A DNA stretch of 64,000 bases from positions 1-64,000 of the forward strand of contig JBFGKE010000004.1 in assembly GCA_041576815.1 (NCBI GenBank), in the 5' to 3' direction. Origin of the DNA: SG8-38 sp041576815. Its GTDB lineage: Bacteria > Myxococcota_A > Polyangia > Polyangiales > Houyiibacteriaceae. Positions 52,761 through 63,029 of the stretch are shown in pieces. The stretch's first letter is position 1. Every line of letters begins with the position of its first letter. A program made the position numbers and the translations under genes. The notes under the pieces were generated by a model. That model was given only the letters and a program-made list of their open reading frames with translations, ran no database searches and was not told the DNA's origin.

Positions 52761-53123
52761 TCAGATGCCGCGAAAGAGCGCTACGGAGACGCCGGCGCCC
52801 ATCATGAGGAGCCCGATGCAAATGATCCCGAAGCCGAGCCCACCCACGTAGCACCAGGCCATGACGCTCGCGCGCTCCTCGCGCCGAAGCCTCGCGTTGA
52901 AGCGAAGCGGGCGCCAAAACCAGCCTCGCGGGAGCTCGCCTCGAGGGCCCAGCACCTGATGGAGGCGCACGTGGTAGACGAGGCCGGTCGGTACGCCGAC
53001 GACGAAGCCGGCGAGCGTAACCCAGATCCCGCCGTAGTAAAGCGTCTCCCACGGTGCGAGCCACACGGCGCTCAGGAGACACATCAAGGCGCTGATCGCC
53101 GCAACGATGCCGAGCTCACGCAT
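52761..53123 (-). CDS. small membrane protein of unknown function
   Basis: A 120-residue protein with three or four hydrophobic segments (about 5-24, 28-50, 86-112) and a basic cytoplasmic loop (PRGWFWRPLRFNARLRREER). The first and second helices are separated by only a few residues. I do not recognise a family. It lies 18 bases downstream of the TMTC-like gene's stop and in the same direction, so it may be co-transcribed; its stop is followed by repeat copy A. Confidence 0.6.
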   Translation of the reverse strand: MRELGIVAAISALMCLLSAVWLAPWETLYYGGIWVTLAGFVVGVPTGLVYHVRLHQVLGPRGELPRGWFWRPLRFNARLRREERASVMAWCYVGGLGFGIICIGLLMMGAGVSVALFRGI

Positions 53124-53141
53124 CTGCCGTCCGCAGTGGCC

Positions 53142-54863
53142 TCACTGCGACTCCTCCGACCGCGCCTCCCGTTTCCCACAGAGCTCTTGGTTACGCATGT
53201 TGTTCGGGTCGTAGGGATCGAGCGCAGATGCCCGGGCAAACGCGCGGCACGCATCGGCGACGTTCCCGAGCTCGTATTGAACGATTCCAAGCACCCTTTG
53301 ATTGTGCGCGGTTTCAGACTGAAGGCGAACCGCCTCGCCGGCGGCGATGAGCGCTTCGCTTCGATCGCCCCGTTTGAGGTACAGCAGCGCGAGGTTGGCA
53401 TAGGCCTTGTGAGATTCGGGAATCGAGGCGGCCGCACGCATCTTCTCGATGGCCGCATCCAGCCTTCCCTGTTCGGCGAGCAACAGGCCCTGACGGTGGA
53501 AAAGGCGCCAGTGCCCGGGCGAGTGTAGGAGGCCATCACGCGTGTAGGACCAAGCGCGCTCGTAGTCGCCCCCTTCCTGCGACAGCAAAGCGAGCTTGTC
53601 CCAGGCTTCGACGTTCTTGGGCTCGACGGCGGCCGCATTCTCGAACAGGCGCGCGCTGCTCGACCACAGCGGCGTCTGAACGATCGTCCATGCGCAGCCA
53701 ATCGCAACCGCGAGCGCTCCGATTGGCCACGCCGCGGCTTTGGGAAGCCTGAGCAGGGACGCCGAGAAGACGAGGAGCAGTCCGAAGCTCGGTAGGAAGA
53801 GGTAGCGATCGGCGGCATCGTTCTGAACGGGCACGAGCAGATGGCTCACCGGTGCGAGGAACACGAGCCACCAACCGATGCCAAACGCAGCTGCACCGCG
53901 GCGCGCGCGGTCGATGACCGACCAGGCGAAGAACGCGACGAGAGAAATCGCTGCCACCGCACCGGGCAGCCATGCACGGAGACCTGCATCGCCGGGCGTG
54001 ACAGCGTACTCGATCGCGTAGGGGCCCCCGTAGGCCATCAATGCGAGATACTTGGTGTGTGCGCGAAAGAAGAACAAAAGCCTGTCGAGAACGCCGTCAC
54101 CGGGGTGAGCCACGATCACACCCATCGCGCTCGAAACCCACACGTTCGGGATGAACATCGAGAGCCCGCATGCGGCGTAGGCCGCGACGAACGCGAGTCG
54201 ACCCCGTCTTCCAACGGGTCCGTCGACCCAGAGCGCGATGAGCACCAGCGCACCGAGGCCCGCTATCGTCAGCGCTTTGGCTCCCACTGCGAGCAAGAAG
54301 AGCAAGCAAGCCCCGACCGCCCGTCTCGTACCCCCGCGCTGGACATAGCTGGTCGCTGCGAGAAGCGAGCAACAGACCAAGAACGACCCCAACGTCCCCT
54401 TCCGCTCCGACAGCCACGCAACTACTTCGACGTGCACCGGATGCGTCGTGAACAGAAGCCCGGTCAGCCAAGCAAGCGGACGACTCCCGAACAGCGCCAG
54501 CGTCAGCGAGGCAAGCACCGCGCAGGTGCCCGCGTACAGCAGGGTCTGCACGACGTGCTGACCTCCGATCCAGCTTCCGAAGACCGCGTAGTCGAGCATG
54601 ACGGAAAGATCGCGGACCGGTAGGTACTCGGCGCCAAGCCGCAGGCGCTGCTCCCAAGAGAAATCGCTCAGGACCCGCCAGATGGAATCGAGGTCGAGCT
54701 GGTGGAGCAGGCGGTTGTCGCGAATCAGCCAAGGGTCATCGAGGCGGACGAAGCCGTACGCTGCGGTGCGCCCATAGAGCAAGACGCCGACGAGACCGAC
54801 CCATGCCGGATGAACCCGTTCCCACCACTGCCGATCCACCGCGACCCGAGGGTAGCCGCTCAC
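53142..54863 (-). CDS. TMTC-like O-mannosyltransferase with TPR repeats
   Basis: A 573-residue protein with about 11 membrane helices (to about residue 385) followed by TPR repeats. The first luminal/periplasmic loop has YGFVRLDDPWLIRDN, an Asp-Asp pair typical of GT-C glycosyltransferases, and the sequence TTHPVHVEVVAWLSERKGTLGSF is the hallmark of the TMTC/DUF1736 group. The TPRs (about 395-560) include AWDKLALLSQEGGDYERAWSYTRDGL and AYANLALLYLKRGDRSEALIAAGEAVRL. Eukaryotic TMTC1-4 O-mannosylate cadherins; bacterial homologues are common in Myxococcota and planctomycetes, with unknown acceptors. I infer periplasmic O-glycosylation of proteins. Two GGGGAC palindromes lie just upstream of the start. 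Confidence 0.82.
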   Translation of the reverse strand: MSGYPRVAVDRQWWERVHPAWVGLVGVLLYGRTAAYGFVRLDDPWLIRDNRLLHQLDLDSIWRVLSDFSWEQRLRLGAEYLPVRDLSVMLDYAVFGSWIGGQHVVQTLLYAGTCAVLASLTLALFGSRPLAWLTGLLFTTHPVHVEVVAWLSERKGTLGSFLVCCSLLAATSYVQRGGTRRAVGACLLFLLAVGAKALTIAGLGALVLIALWVDGPVGRRGRLAFVAAYAACGLSMFIPNVWVSSAMGVIVAHPGDGVLDRLLFFFRAHTKYLALMAYGGPYAIEYAVTPGDAGLRAWLPGAVAAISLVAFFAWSVIDRARRGAAAFGIGWWLVFLAPVSHLLVPVQNDAADRYLFLPSFGLLLVFSASLLRLPKAAAWPIGALAVAIGCAWTIVQTPLWSSSARLFENAAAVEPKNVEAWDKLALLSQEGGDYERAWSYTRDGLLHSPGHWRLFHRQGLLLAEQGRLDAAIEKMRAAASIPESHKAYANLALLYLKRGDRSEALIAAGEAVRLQSETAHNQRVLGIVQYELGNVADACRAFARASALDPYDPNNMRNQELCGKREARSEESQ

Positions 54864-54900
54864 CGCAATGACGCGCCAGATCGCTTCAACGCCAACATCA

Positions 54901-54962
54901 AAAAGGGGACTGTCCCCTATATAAATTGGGGTCTGAGAAAAGGGGACTGTCCCCTATATAAT
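54901..54962. repeat. two GGGGAC palindromes in 37-base tandem arrangement
   Basis: The unit AAAAGGGGACTGTCCCCT (54901 and 54938) followed by ATATAA occurs twice with a period of 37 bases. Each holds the inverted repeat GGGGAC-T-GTCCCC, the same as the element after metF but with T at the centre. Together with repeat copy B 60 bases farther on, this fills most of the 233-base gap between the TMTC-like and GH31 genes. The ATATAA boxes could also serve as -10-like sequence for the minus-strand gene. Confidence 0.8.
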
Positions 54963-55024
54963 TTGCCTCCATTTCACCGGCGGCAGCGCGAGCCGGAACG
55001 GCGAAGCCCGGCGCGAATGCGCCT

Positions 55025-55085
55025 CCAAGCCCAAGCGAAGCGCAGGGCGCGGAGGGAGGGTTACGGGTGGAGGTGGCCGGGTCGG
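55025..55085. repeat. 61-base dispersed repeat, copy B
   Basis: The partner of the segment at 52686-52746 (roughly ten mismatches over 61 bases). It ends 11 bases before the stop codon of the GH31 gene as read on the minus strand. Its association with the neighbouring GGGGAC palindromes suggests a composite repeat region. Confidence 0.8.
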
Positions 55086-55096
55086 TTGTAACTTGT

Positions 55097-57220
55097 CTAG
55101 CGGCAGGCTTCGTATGTGAGGGTGTCCCAGTTTCGGATGTCGTCGCGGTCTTCGCCGCGAGAAAAGACCGGTGGGCTTCCGATGGGGGCGTCGACCGTCA
55201 TGCGTCGACCGCCTTCGATCGGGTTGCCGGTCCAGACGTCGAACCAAGTCCCGGCCGGGAAGTAGACGGATTTCGTGGTTGCGCCCTCCTCGACGACGGG
55301 CGCTACGAGGAGCGAGTCGCCAATCATATACTGATCGCTGATGTCCCAGGTCTCGGCGTCCTCCGGAAAGACGAGCATGAGGTGCCGCAGAATCGGCGCG
55401 CCTGTTTGCTCGGCTTCAGCACCGAGCGTCATCAGCTCGTTCATGAGCGCGCAGTGCACGAAGGTGAACTTTCGAAAATGGCTGATGGTCTCTTCGTCTC
55501 GATCCCATCGCCAGTTGTTGACTTTATCGGCGCCATCATGCGTTCGCATGATCGGCGTGAAGGCGCCAAGCTCGGTCCAGCGCTGAAAAAGCTCTTTCGT
55601 GGTGGGGTCTGAAAGCGCCGAAAAGCCGGCGATGTCGTGGGTCACGAACGGCTGACCTGCCAAGCCGAGGTTCAACATCGCAGGCACCACGGTCGCCAGC
55701 CCGTCGAGCTCGCCCCAGTCCGTTTCCTGGTCCCCGATCCAGTGAATCTGTGCCTCGCCCTGCACACCAGTGAAGCCCGAACGTGCAAACATCACCCAGT
55801 CGTCGCCGCGCGTTCCTTCGAGCGCATTGCGTGACGCCCGCTGCCAGTCGACTGGAAACGTGTTCCGCCGCTCGATGGGGTCGCTTCCGTCCTGCGGCAC
55901 CGAATCGAGTGGAACCCACTCGCCGAAATCGAGCATCCATCCGTCGAAGTCGTATTCCCTGACGAGCTGTGCAAGCGACTCGCTGATGAAGCCGACCGTG
56001 TCTGGATTCGAGAAATCCGGGTGCGCGTCCATTTGCGGGATGTTGGGGACCGCGGCATCGATGTACGTCTCGGCCATGTCATCGTTCAACAGCAGCCCCA
56101 TCTCGTTCATCGCGTCGAAACGCGGAGAAAAACGGGCGGGGTCATCTTCTACTGCAACGCTGCTGGGATCGACGATGAACGGGTTCGCGTAGACGAGGAA
56201 TCGGTAGCCGTCGACGTGGAGGTCCGAGACCATGCTCGCCAGCCCGGGGTACAGCGTGTCGTCGGCCGACCAGATGTACTGCACGCCGAATCCGCCATCG
56301 GGGTTGATGCGAATGCCTCCCCAGTCCTGCACCCAAAACGCGGAAACCGGGATGTCAGCCGCTTCCAGCGCGGCCACTTCGGAAAGCACGGCATCGCGGC
56401 CGCCCTGCCCGGCCATCCAGAGGTTGTATGCCCACGCCGGCGGTTGTGTCGGCCGCCCCACGAGGTCACCGAGCTGCCGGATCACGTCGAGTGCGGTCGG
56501 CCCGTGAAACACGCGCCACTGCACCGGCGCCCCGCTGATCACCTCGACCCACGCGATGTCCGCGTCGCTCGCACAGAGATCGACGTCCACCCGCCGCGCG
56601 GTGTCGAAGAGCGCACCGAATCCACGGGCATCGACATAGTAGGGCATCGGGAAGTACGTCGTGTGTTCGTCCCCCACGGACACGCCGGGCGTGCCGGTTC
56701 GACCGTTGCCTTGTTCGTTGACCAACAGCTGGAACGCTTCGCCACGCTGGTTGGTCGCGTTGTACTGCTCCCCAAAGCCGTGAAACGTCCCGGCTTCGTC
56801 GCATCGAATCCCGACCGCGATCGAATCGGCCTGTGGTCCAGTGAGCTCCAGGCGGAACTCGCTCGACTCGGCGTCGATTGCGGAAGCCGTCAAGACGGCC
56901 GTGCGGGACCCATCGGCATTCGCGTACTCCACGGTCGCGCTGTCGCCTCGATTTTGCACGGACCGTACGGACAGCGGATCGGAGACCTCCCCCGAGCGTT
57001 CGAACTTAATCGCGCCGATGCCGACGGCACGCTCCGTGAAGGTGCGCGCAATCGGCCCCGTCGGCGCCGTCGCGAAGGTCGGACGGCCCTCGACGACGAC
57101 CTCCACTGCGCCATCCTCCGCCGCGGTGATCTGAACCGCGCCGTCGCTCGTGCCCGACGGCGATGATTCGCTGCAGCCCATCCACGCGACCAGTGCGCAA
57201 CAAAGCAAAGTCCTCACCAT
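55097..57220 (-). CDS. GH31 family glycoside hydrolase lipoprotein
   Basis: A 707-residue lipoprotein (lipobox WMGC, Cys16) of glycoside hydrolase family 31, acting on alpha-glycosides outside the inner membrane. The nucleophile is Asp431 in GWMLDFGEWVPLD and the acid/base is probably Asp497 in WIGDQETDW; FWVQDWGGIRIN (296-306) and MFARSGFTG are also typical. The DFGE signature and QDWxGxR stretch are those of the branch that includes sulfoquinovosidases, but the KR-type sulfonate-binding pair I expect after them is replaced (FGVQYIW), so the substrate may be an ordinary hexoside. GGGGAG precedes the ATG. It runs in the same direction as the propeller gene upstream, 72 bases apart. Confidence 0.85.
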   Translation of the reverse strand: MVRTLLCCALVAWMGCSESSPSGTSDGAVQITAAEDGAVEVVVEGRPTFATAPTGPIARTFTERAVGIGAIKFERSGEVSDPLSVRSVQNRGDSATVEYANADGSRTAVLTASAIDAESSEFRLELTGPQADSIAVGIRCDEAGTFHGFGEQYNATNQRGEAFQLLVNEQGNGRTGTPGVSVGDEHTTYFPMPYYVDARGFGALFDTARRVDVDLCASDADIAWVEVISGAPVQWRVFHGPTALDVIRQLGDLVGRPTQPPAWAYNLWMAGQGGRDAVLSEVAALEAADIPVSAFWVQDWGGIRINPDGGFGVQYIWSADDTLYPGLASMVSDLHVDGYRFLVYANPFIVDPSSVAVEDDPARFSPRFDAMNEMGLLLNDDMAETYIDAAVPNIPQMDAHPDFSNPDTVGFISESLAQLVREYDFDGWMLDFGEWVPLDSVPQDGSDPIERRNTFPVDWQRASRNALEGTRGDDWVMFARSGFTGVQGEAQIHWIGDQETDWGELDGLATVVPAMLNLGLAGQPFVTHDIAGFSALSDPTTKELFQRWTELGAFTPIMRTHDGADKVNNWRWDRDEETISHFRKFTFVHCALMNELMTLGAEAEQTGAPILRHLMLVFPEDAETWDISDQYMIGDSLLVAPVVEEGATTKSVYFPAGTWFDVWTGNPIEGGRRMTVDAPIGSPPVFSRGEDRDDIRNWDTLTYEACR

Positions 57221-57292
57221 CTTTTCACTCCCCTTCCAAACCCCGGAGGTTTGATGCATTCGTCACCCATCGCAAACCAAGCGGGTCGTCGC

Positions 57293-58378
57293 TCAAGGGA
57301 GCGCCGAAAGCCGAATCCTTCCCCACTTGGGCTCCGTCAGGCTTCCAACGTACAGCCAGTCGCCCGCCTGCTCCGCGCTCGTCGACTTGGCGAAATCGAC
57401 GCCATCGGCGTCTTGCAGGTTGTGAACGACGTTGCCATCCGCGTCGAGCCCGAGCACGAATGGGTGTCGCTTGGGCTTGGGCTTCAGCGGTGCAGGCACG
57501 CGATAGAGCAGCTTTCGCAGCCAAGGCTTGGGGCCCGCCGTATCGAGGAGCGCGTTTCGAGGCGCGAAGATCGCGAGCCAGAACGTTCCGTCGGCCCCGG
57601 TTGAGATGCCATCTGGGAACCCGGGCAGATTATCGATGAAGAGCTCGACCTCACCCTCGCGCGGCCCTCGAACGAAAACCCGCTTCACCCTGTATCGCAT
57701 GGTCTCGTTGACCAGCACATATGTCTCATCCGGGGACACCGCGACACCGTTTGCGAAAAAGAGCTCGTTCAAGACGACGGCGCACTCCTTGGTATGGATG
57801 TCGTATTTCACAAGCCGCCCATTCGGGGCGCTCTCGAGCGCCTCTTCCATCGCGTGGTTGGCGTGCCCCCATTTGTACGATGCGTCGGTGAACCAAGCGA
57901 CGTTTTGCGAGTCGACGTCGACATCGTCGGTGAACTCGAAGGGGTGTTCGCCGGCTTCGGTACAAAGCACCGACACGCTTCCCGAAGGATCGATCGACAG
58001 CAGACCTTCGACTGCATCGGCGACGATCAGGTTTCCGTCGACGTCGAAGTCGAGGCCGAGCGGACGGCCGCCCGTTTCAGAAAATACCTGGGGGTCGGAG
58101 CCGTCCGGTGCATACCGAAGGATCATTCCGTTCTCCAACCCGACGTAGACCCTGCCGTCGGAATCGATCGCGACGTCCTCCGGTCCTTGACCTCCCGGCG
58201 TGTCGTAGAGCTCCATCGCCTGCAGGACGCGGTTCTCGGCGAACCGGCCCTCGAGCGCGGGCGACGGCTGCGGTTCCCAAGCGACGGGCCGAATCGGCAC
58301 GGGCCACAAGAAGAGATACAGGACGAGGACGAGCACCGCCCCAAGCAACCATCCACCGGCCTTCTTCGCCACGTTCAT
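57293..58378 (-). CDS. strictosidine-synthase/SMP-30-like six-bladed propeller protein
   Basis: A 361-residue protein with an N-terminal membrane anchor (LLGAVLVLVLYLFLWPV, about 9-26) and a six-bladed beta-propeller of the strictosidine synthase-like/SMP-30 superfamily. Blade motifs are GPEDVAIDSDGRVYVGLENG, GRPLGLDFDVDGNLIVADAVEGLLSID, FTDDVDVDSQNVAWFTDASYKW, FANGVAVSPDETYVLVNET and FPDGISTGADGTFWLAIFAPR. The last of these is the family's calcium-binding type. Relatives hydrolyse lactones or organophosphates, or have unknown function. It is likely periplasmic and membrane-tethered. ATG 58378 overlaps the preceding gene's stop (ATGA), so translation is coupled. Confidence 0.82.
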   Translation of the reverse strand: MNVAKKAGGWLLGAVLVLVLYLFLWPVPIRPVAWEPQPSPALEGRFAENRVLQAMELYDTPGGQGPEDVAIDSDGRVYVGLENGMILRYAPDGSDPQVFSETGGRPLGLDFDVDGNLIVADAVEGLLSIDPSGSVSVLCTEAGEHPFEFTDDVDVDSQNVAWFTDASYKWGHANHAMEEALESAPNGRLVKYDIHTKECAVVLNELFFANGVAVSPDETYVLVNETMRYRVKRVFVRGPREGEVELFIDNLPGFPDGISTGADGTFWLAIFAPRNALLDTAGPKPWLRKLLYRVPAPLKPKPKRHPFVLGLDADGNVVHNLQDADGVDFAKSTSAEQAGDWLYVGSLTEPKWGRIRLSALP

Positions 58379-59229
58379 GCTTCCCAGAACCATCGAAGTC
58401 GCTGTATCTGCGAGCCGGCGGCGTCGAGCTCTGCAATGAACGCCGCGTCGCGCGCGCGTGCGCCCCATTCGATCGAGGCGAGGCCGGAAACCGTCTGCCC
58501 CGAGGCGAGCAGGTCACGGACCTCGAGGGCCGTGCAGCCTTCGAGGAACTCGGCGGGCGATGCGGTCGCGCCGCCAGGCAGCTCGACCTGAGCCCGCGGA
58601 GCAAACGTCTCCCGTCCGTCGCGGCCGGTCTGCTCGGCGAGCCGCTGAAGAACCTCTTTGCCGGCGCGGCCTACGCCCTGCTGCGACGCCCTGAAGTAGG
58701 CCGCTAGCCACTTGGGTCCAAACGCGCGCAGCATTCGCCAGTTCATGACGGCGATGGTTCGAAACCCGAGCGCACCTTCGCCCATGAGAATCCTAGTCAT
58801 CCGGTTCATTTCCCAGTGCGCCTGCATCCGGCGAATCGCGAGCCCGTCACCGCGCGGCACGATCTCGTAAAGGAGGTTCGCCGGCACTTTCATCTTCATG
58901 CCGGTCTTGAGATTGGTCGTGTGGATGTCGACGGCCCGAAACACGTACATGTCGGAGACGATGTTGCGTCGCGTGACCATGTCGATCGAGCTCGCGGCGA
59001 TGAACGCCTCGTAAAACCGGCCGAGCTCGTCTCCCCACCGGCCGGGACGGCTCCCTTTTCGTGACGCCGGCGTACCGACGGGATCCTCGACGACGGCGTC
59101 GTCCGAATAGAGTGCGAGCCACCCTTCTTTATCGTGCGCGGCGGCGGTCTCGGGCGACGCTTTGGCCGCGCGCAGCAGGGCGTCGCGGCTCGGCGTCGTC
59201 GATGCGGCTCGAAGCGAGGGCTCGACCAT
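58375..59229 (-). CDS. NTF2-like (SnoaL/ketosteroid isomerase-fold) protein
   Basis: A 284-residue protein with an NTF2-like cone fold in its N-terminal half: HDKEGWLALYSDDAVVEDPVGT (a typical SnoaL start) and the RFYEAFIAASSIDMVTRRNIV strand. The middle (about 140-215) is helical and rich in Arg/Met, and the C-terminus (AELPGG to WFWEA) may be a second, incomplete cone. Such proteins often bind lipophilic ligands or act as isomerases or hydratases; no catalytic dyad can be assigned. It is the first gene of a coupled pair with the membrane-tethered propeller protein, so both may act on one lipid-like substrate. Confidence 0.68.
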   Translation of the reverse strand: MVEPSLRAASTTPSRDALLRAAKASPETAAAHDKEGWLALYSDDAVVEDPVGTPASRKGSRPGRWGDELGRFYEAFIAASSIDMVTRRNIVSDMYVFRAVDIHTTNLKTGMKMKVPANLLYEIVPRGDGLAIRRMQAHWEMNRMTRILMGEGALGFRTIAVMNWRMLRAFGPKWLAAYFRASQQGVGRAGKEVLQRLAEQTGRDGRETFAPRAQVELPGGATASPAEFLEGCTALEVRDLLASGQTVSGLASIEWGARARDAAFIAELDAAGSQIQRLRWFWEA

Positions 59230-59286
59230 GACTCGCGGTTCTACCACGAAGGCCGCAGCCCCCGCAGCTAGCAAACGCACTGGGGC

Positions 59287-59928
59287 TCAATCGGCCTTTT
59301 CTTCCGTGCCGGCGGGCTCTTCGACGGGCGGCGCTTCTTTTGGAGGGGCCGCCCGGTTGATCAGCCCCATCACCGTGACCGAGAGCAGGTCTTCGTCGGC
59401 CTTTCCGAGCGGGCAGAGCTGCTTTCCGAGGTATTCGCAGGCTTGGGCGCGCGCCTCGTCCGGATCCTCGACGAGCTTGCCGTCACGCGTGTACCAGATC
59501 CCGCTGGAGGTTCGCGCGAGCATGCCGTTGGAGTACTGCCACTGGCCGAGCGCGCTTCGCGCACGCTTGCCACTCGGATAGAACCACTCGCCCGAGCGGC
59601 TTTTTGCCCGCCTGCCGTTCGGGTGATTGAGCTCGAGGAACCCTCGAACGATCACGCGGCCGTTCGACCAGGTCGTCGTGGGCTGACGCGTCACGCGATA
59701 CCCGACATACGGCGCGCACACCTCGCGTCGGAGCTGCGACAGGTCGCGCCGGTCCTCGGTGTCGAGCCCCCGCTTGTAGCGGCCGGGCTCCTCGTCGAGC
59801 CGCGCGAGGAAATCCATGATCGTCAGCTCTTCGCAGGTCGGAGACGCCAAGAGCTGGCGCTGCGCCGAAGCCGTCGTCGCCGAGAGCAAAGCGGCGAGGA
59901 TCGGCAAGAGTGACACCCTCAGCGGCAT
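59287..59928 (-). CDS. exported MORN-repeat-like protein
   Basis: A 213-residue protein with a signal peptide (MPLRVSLLPILAALLSATTASA). The centre has four short toxin_YwqK/MORN-like units with the pattern (N/S/Y)G-x-x-A-x-S-x-x-G-x-W-x-Y: NHPNGRRAKSRSGEWFYPSG, KRARSALGQWQYSNG, MLARTSSGIWYTRDG. Two Cys (around 32 and 71) may form a disulfide. The C-terminal tail is Pro/Glu-rich (APPVEEPAGTEEKAD). Bacterial MORN-like proteins act as surface or toxin-associated modules, but no role can be given. It is downstream of the polyphosphate kinase gene on the same strand, 17 bases apart. Confidence 0.75.
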   Translation of the reverse strand: MPLRVSLLPILAALLSATTASAQRQLLASPTCEELTIMDFLARLDEEPGRYKRGLDTEDRRDLSQLRREVCAPYVGYRVTRQPTTTWSNGRVIVRGFLELNHPNGRRAKSRSGEWFYPSGKRARSALGQWQYSNGMLARTSSGIWYTRDGKLVEDPDEARAQACEYLGKQLCPLGKADEDLLSVTVMGLINRAAPPKEAPPVEEPAGTEEKAD

Positions 59929-59945
59929 GGCAGTCCTGCCCGCCC

Positions 59946-62141
<2,196 letters not shown>

Positions 62142-62239
62142 GGGACTCGAAGCATTTAGTGTAGCCCGGAACCCCCCGACCGATCTAGGCGCCAAAATTT
62201 CAGCAGTTGTGCATTCTCCGGTTTTTCAGCTAGATCCGC

Positions 62240-62914
62240 GTGACTCTCGCGCCCCTTTCAATCGTGACTTCGAACAAATCCGACACGCTCACTCCGCGTA
62301 AAAAGCCGAGCCAGGAGCGCTCGCGCGATAGGGTGGATCGTATTCTCGACGCAACCGCCTCGCTCCTCGGCAGCAAGCCGCTCGACAAGATCACCACCGC
62401 GGCGATTGCACAAGAGGCTGACGTTCCGATCGGCTCCGTCTACCAATATTTTCCCAACAAGCTCGCCGTGCTCGCAGAGCTCGCGCGTCGCGTCATGGAA
62501 CAGGTCGACCGACGCACCGCAAGCCTGATTGCGGAGGATTTCGGCGTGCTGCCCTGGGATCAGGCGATCGACCGTGCAATCGACGCGACGATTCAGGGCT
62601 ACGTCGAGCAGCCAGGCTATGCGCAGCTGCTGCTGAGCATTCGGCCAACGCCCGAGTTCCGCGCGCTCACCGACGAGTCCAACGAACGCGTTGCGGCGAT
62701 GCTTGCCTTTCACCCCGCGCTCCAAGCCGTGATCCCCGCCGACCGAATCCAGCTGGTGACCCGCGCCGCGATCGAAGCCGTGAACGCGCTGCAGGATTGG
62801 GCGCTTTCCGAGGACGACCCCGCGACCGCCGATCAAATCGTCCGCGAGATGAAGACGTTGCTGAAGGGCTATCTGGCCGTCTACATGGACGAGGACAGCT
62901 CCTATCGAGAATAA
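62240..62914 (+). CDS. TetR/AcrR family transcriptional regulator
   Basis: A 224-residue DNA-binding repressor. Residues 25-75 form the helix-turn-helix: RVDRILDATASLL, ITTAAIAQEADVPIGSVYQYFPNKLAVLAELARRV. The remainder is a helical ligand-binding domain of ordinary size, ligand unknown. The start is GTG at 62240; a second GTG at 62264 would also do, and no ATG lies in frame before the helix-turn-helix. It diverges from ppk1 and lies upstream of a beta-helix lipoprotein gene, whose leader has an operator-like palindrome, so those two are the natural candidates for control. Confidence 0.9.
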   Translation: MTLAPLSIVTSNKSDTLTPRKKPSQERSRDRVDRILDATASLLGSKPLDKITTAAIAQEADVPIGSVYQYFPNKLAVLAELARRVMEQVDRRTASLIAEDFGVLPWDQAIDRAIDATIQGYVEQPGYAQLLLSIRPTPEFRALTDESNERVAAMLAFHPALQAVIPADRIQLVTRAAIEAVNALQDWALSEDDPATADQIVREMKTLLKGYLAVYMDEDSSYRE

Positions 62915-62944
62915 AGCGCAATCGATCTAGACCTTTAGCGAAAA

Positions 62945-62975
62945 TTGAAAATTGTGAGGTATGCTCACTTTTCAA
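62945..62975. promoter_or_regulatory. operator-like imperfect palindrome between TetR and beta-helix genes
   Basis: TTGAAAATTGTGAG (62945-62958), centre GTATG, then CTCACTTTTCAA (62964-62975): the core GTGAG-N5-CTCAC is perfect and the TTGAAAA/TTTTCAA flanks are matched apart from two extra bases on the left arm. It stands 55 bases before the start of the lipoprotein gene. TTGAAA could be a -35 box, with TATGCT 15 bases later as a -10. A TetR-type dimer site is a reasonable reading. Confidence 0.5.
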
Positions 62976-63029
62976 ACGCGAGATTCGATGATAGAACCAC
63001 CAAATCTTTTCGGAGGAGGAGACGGGTCC

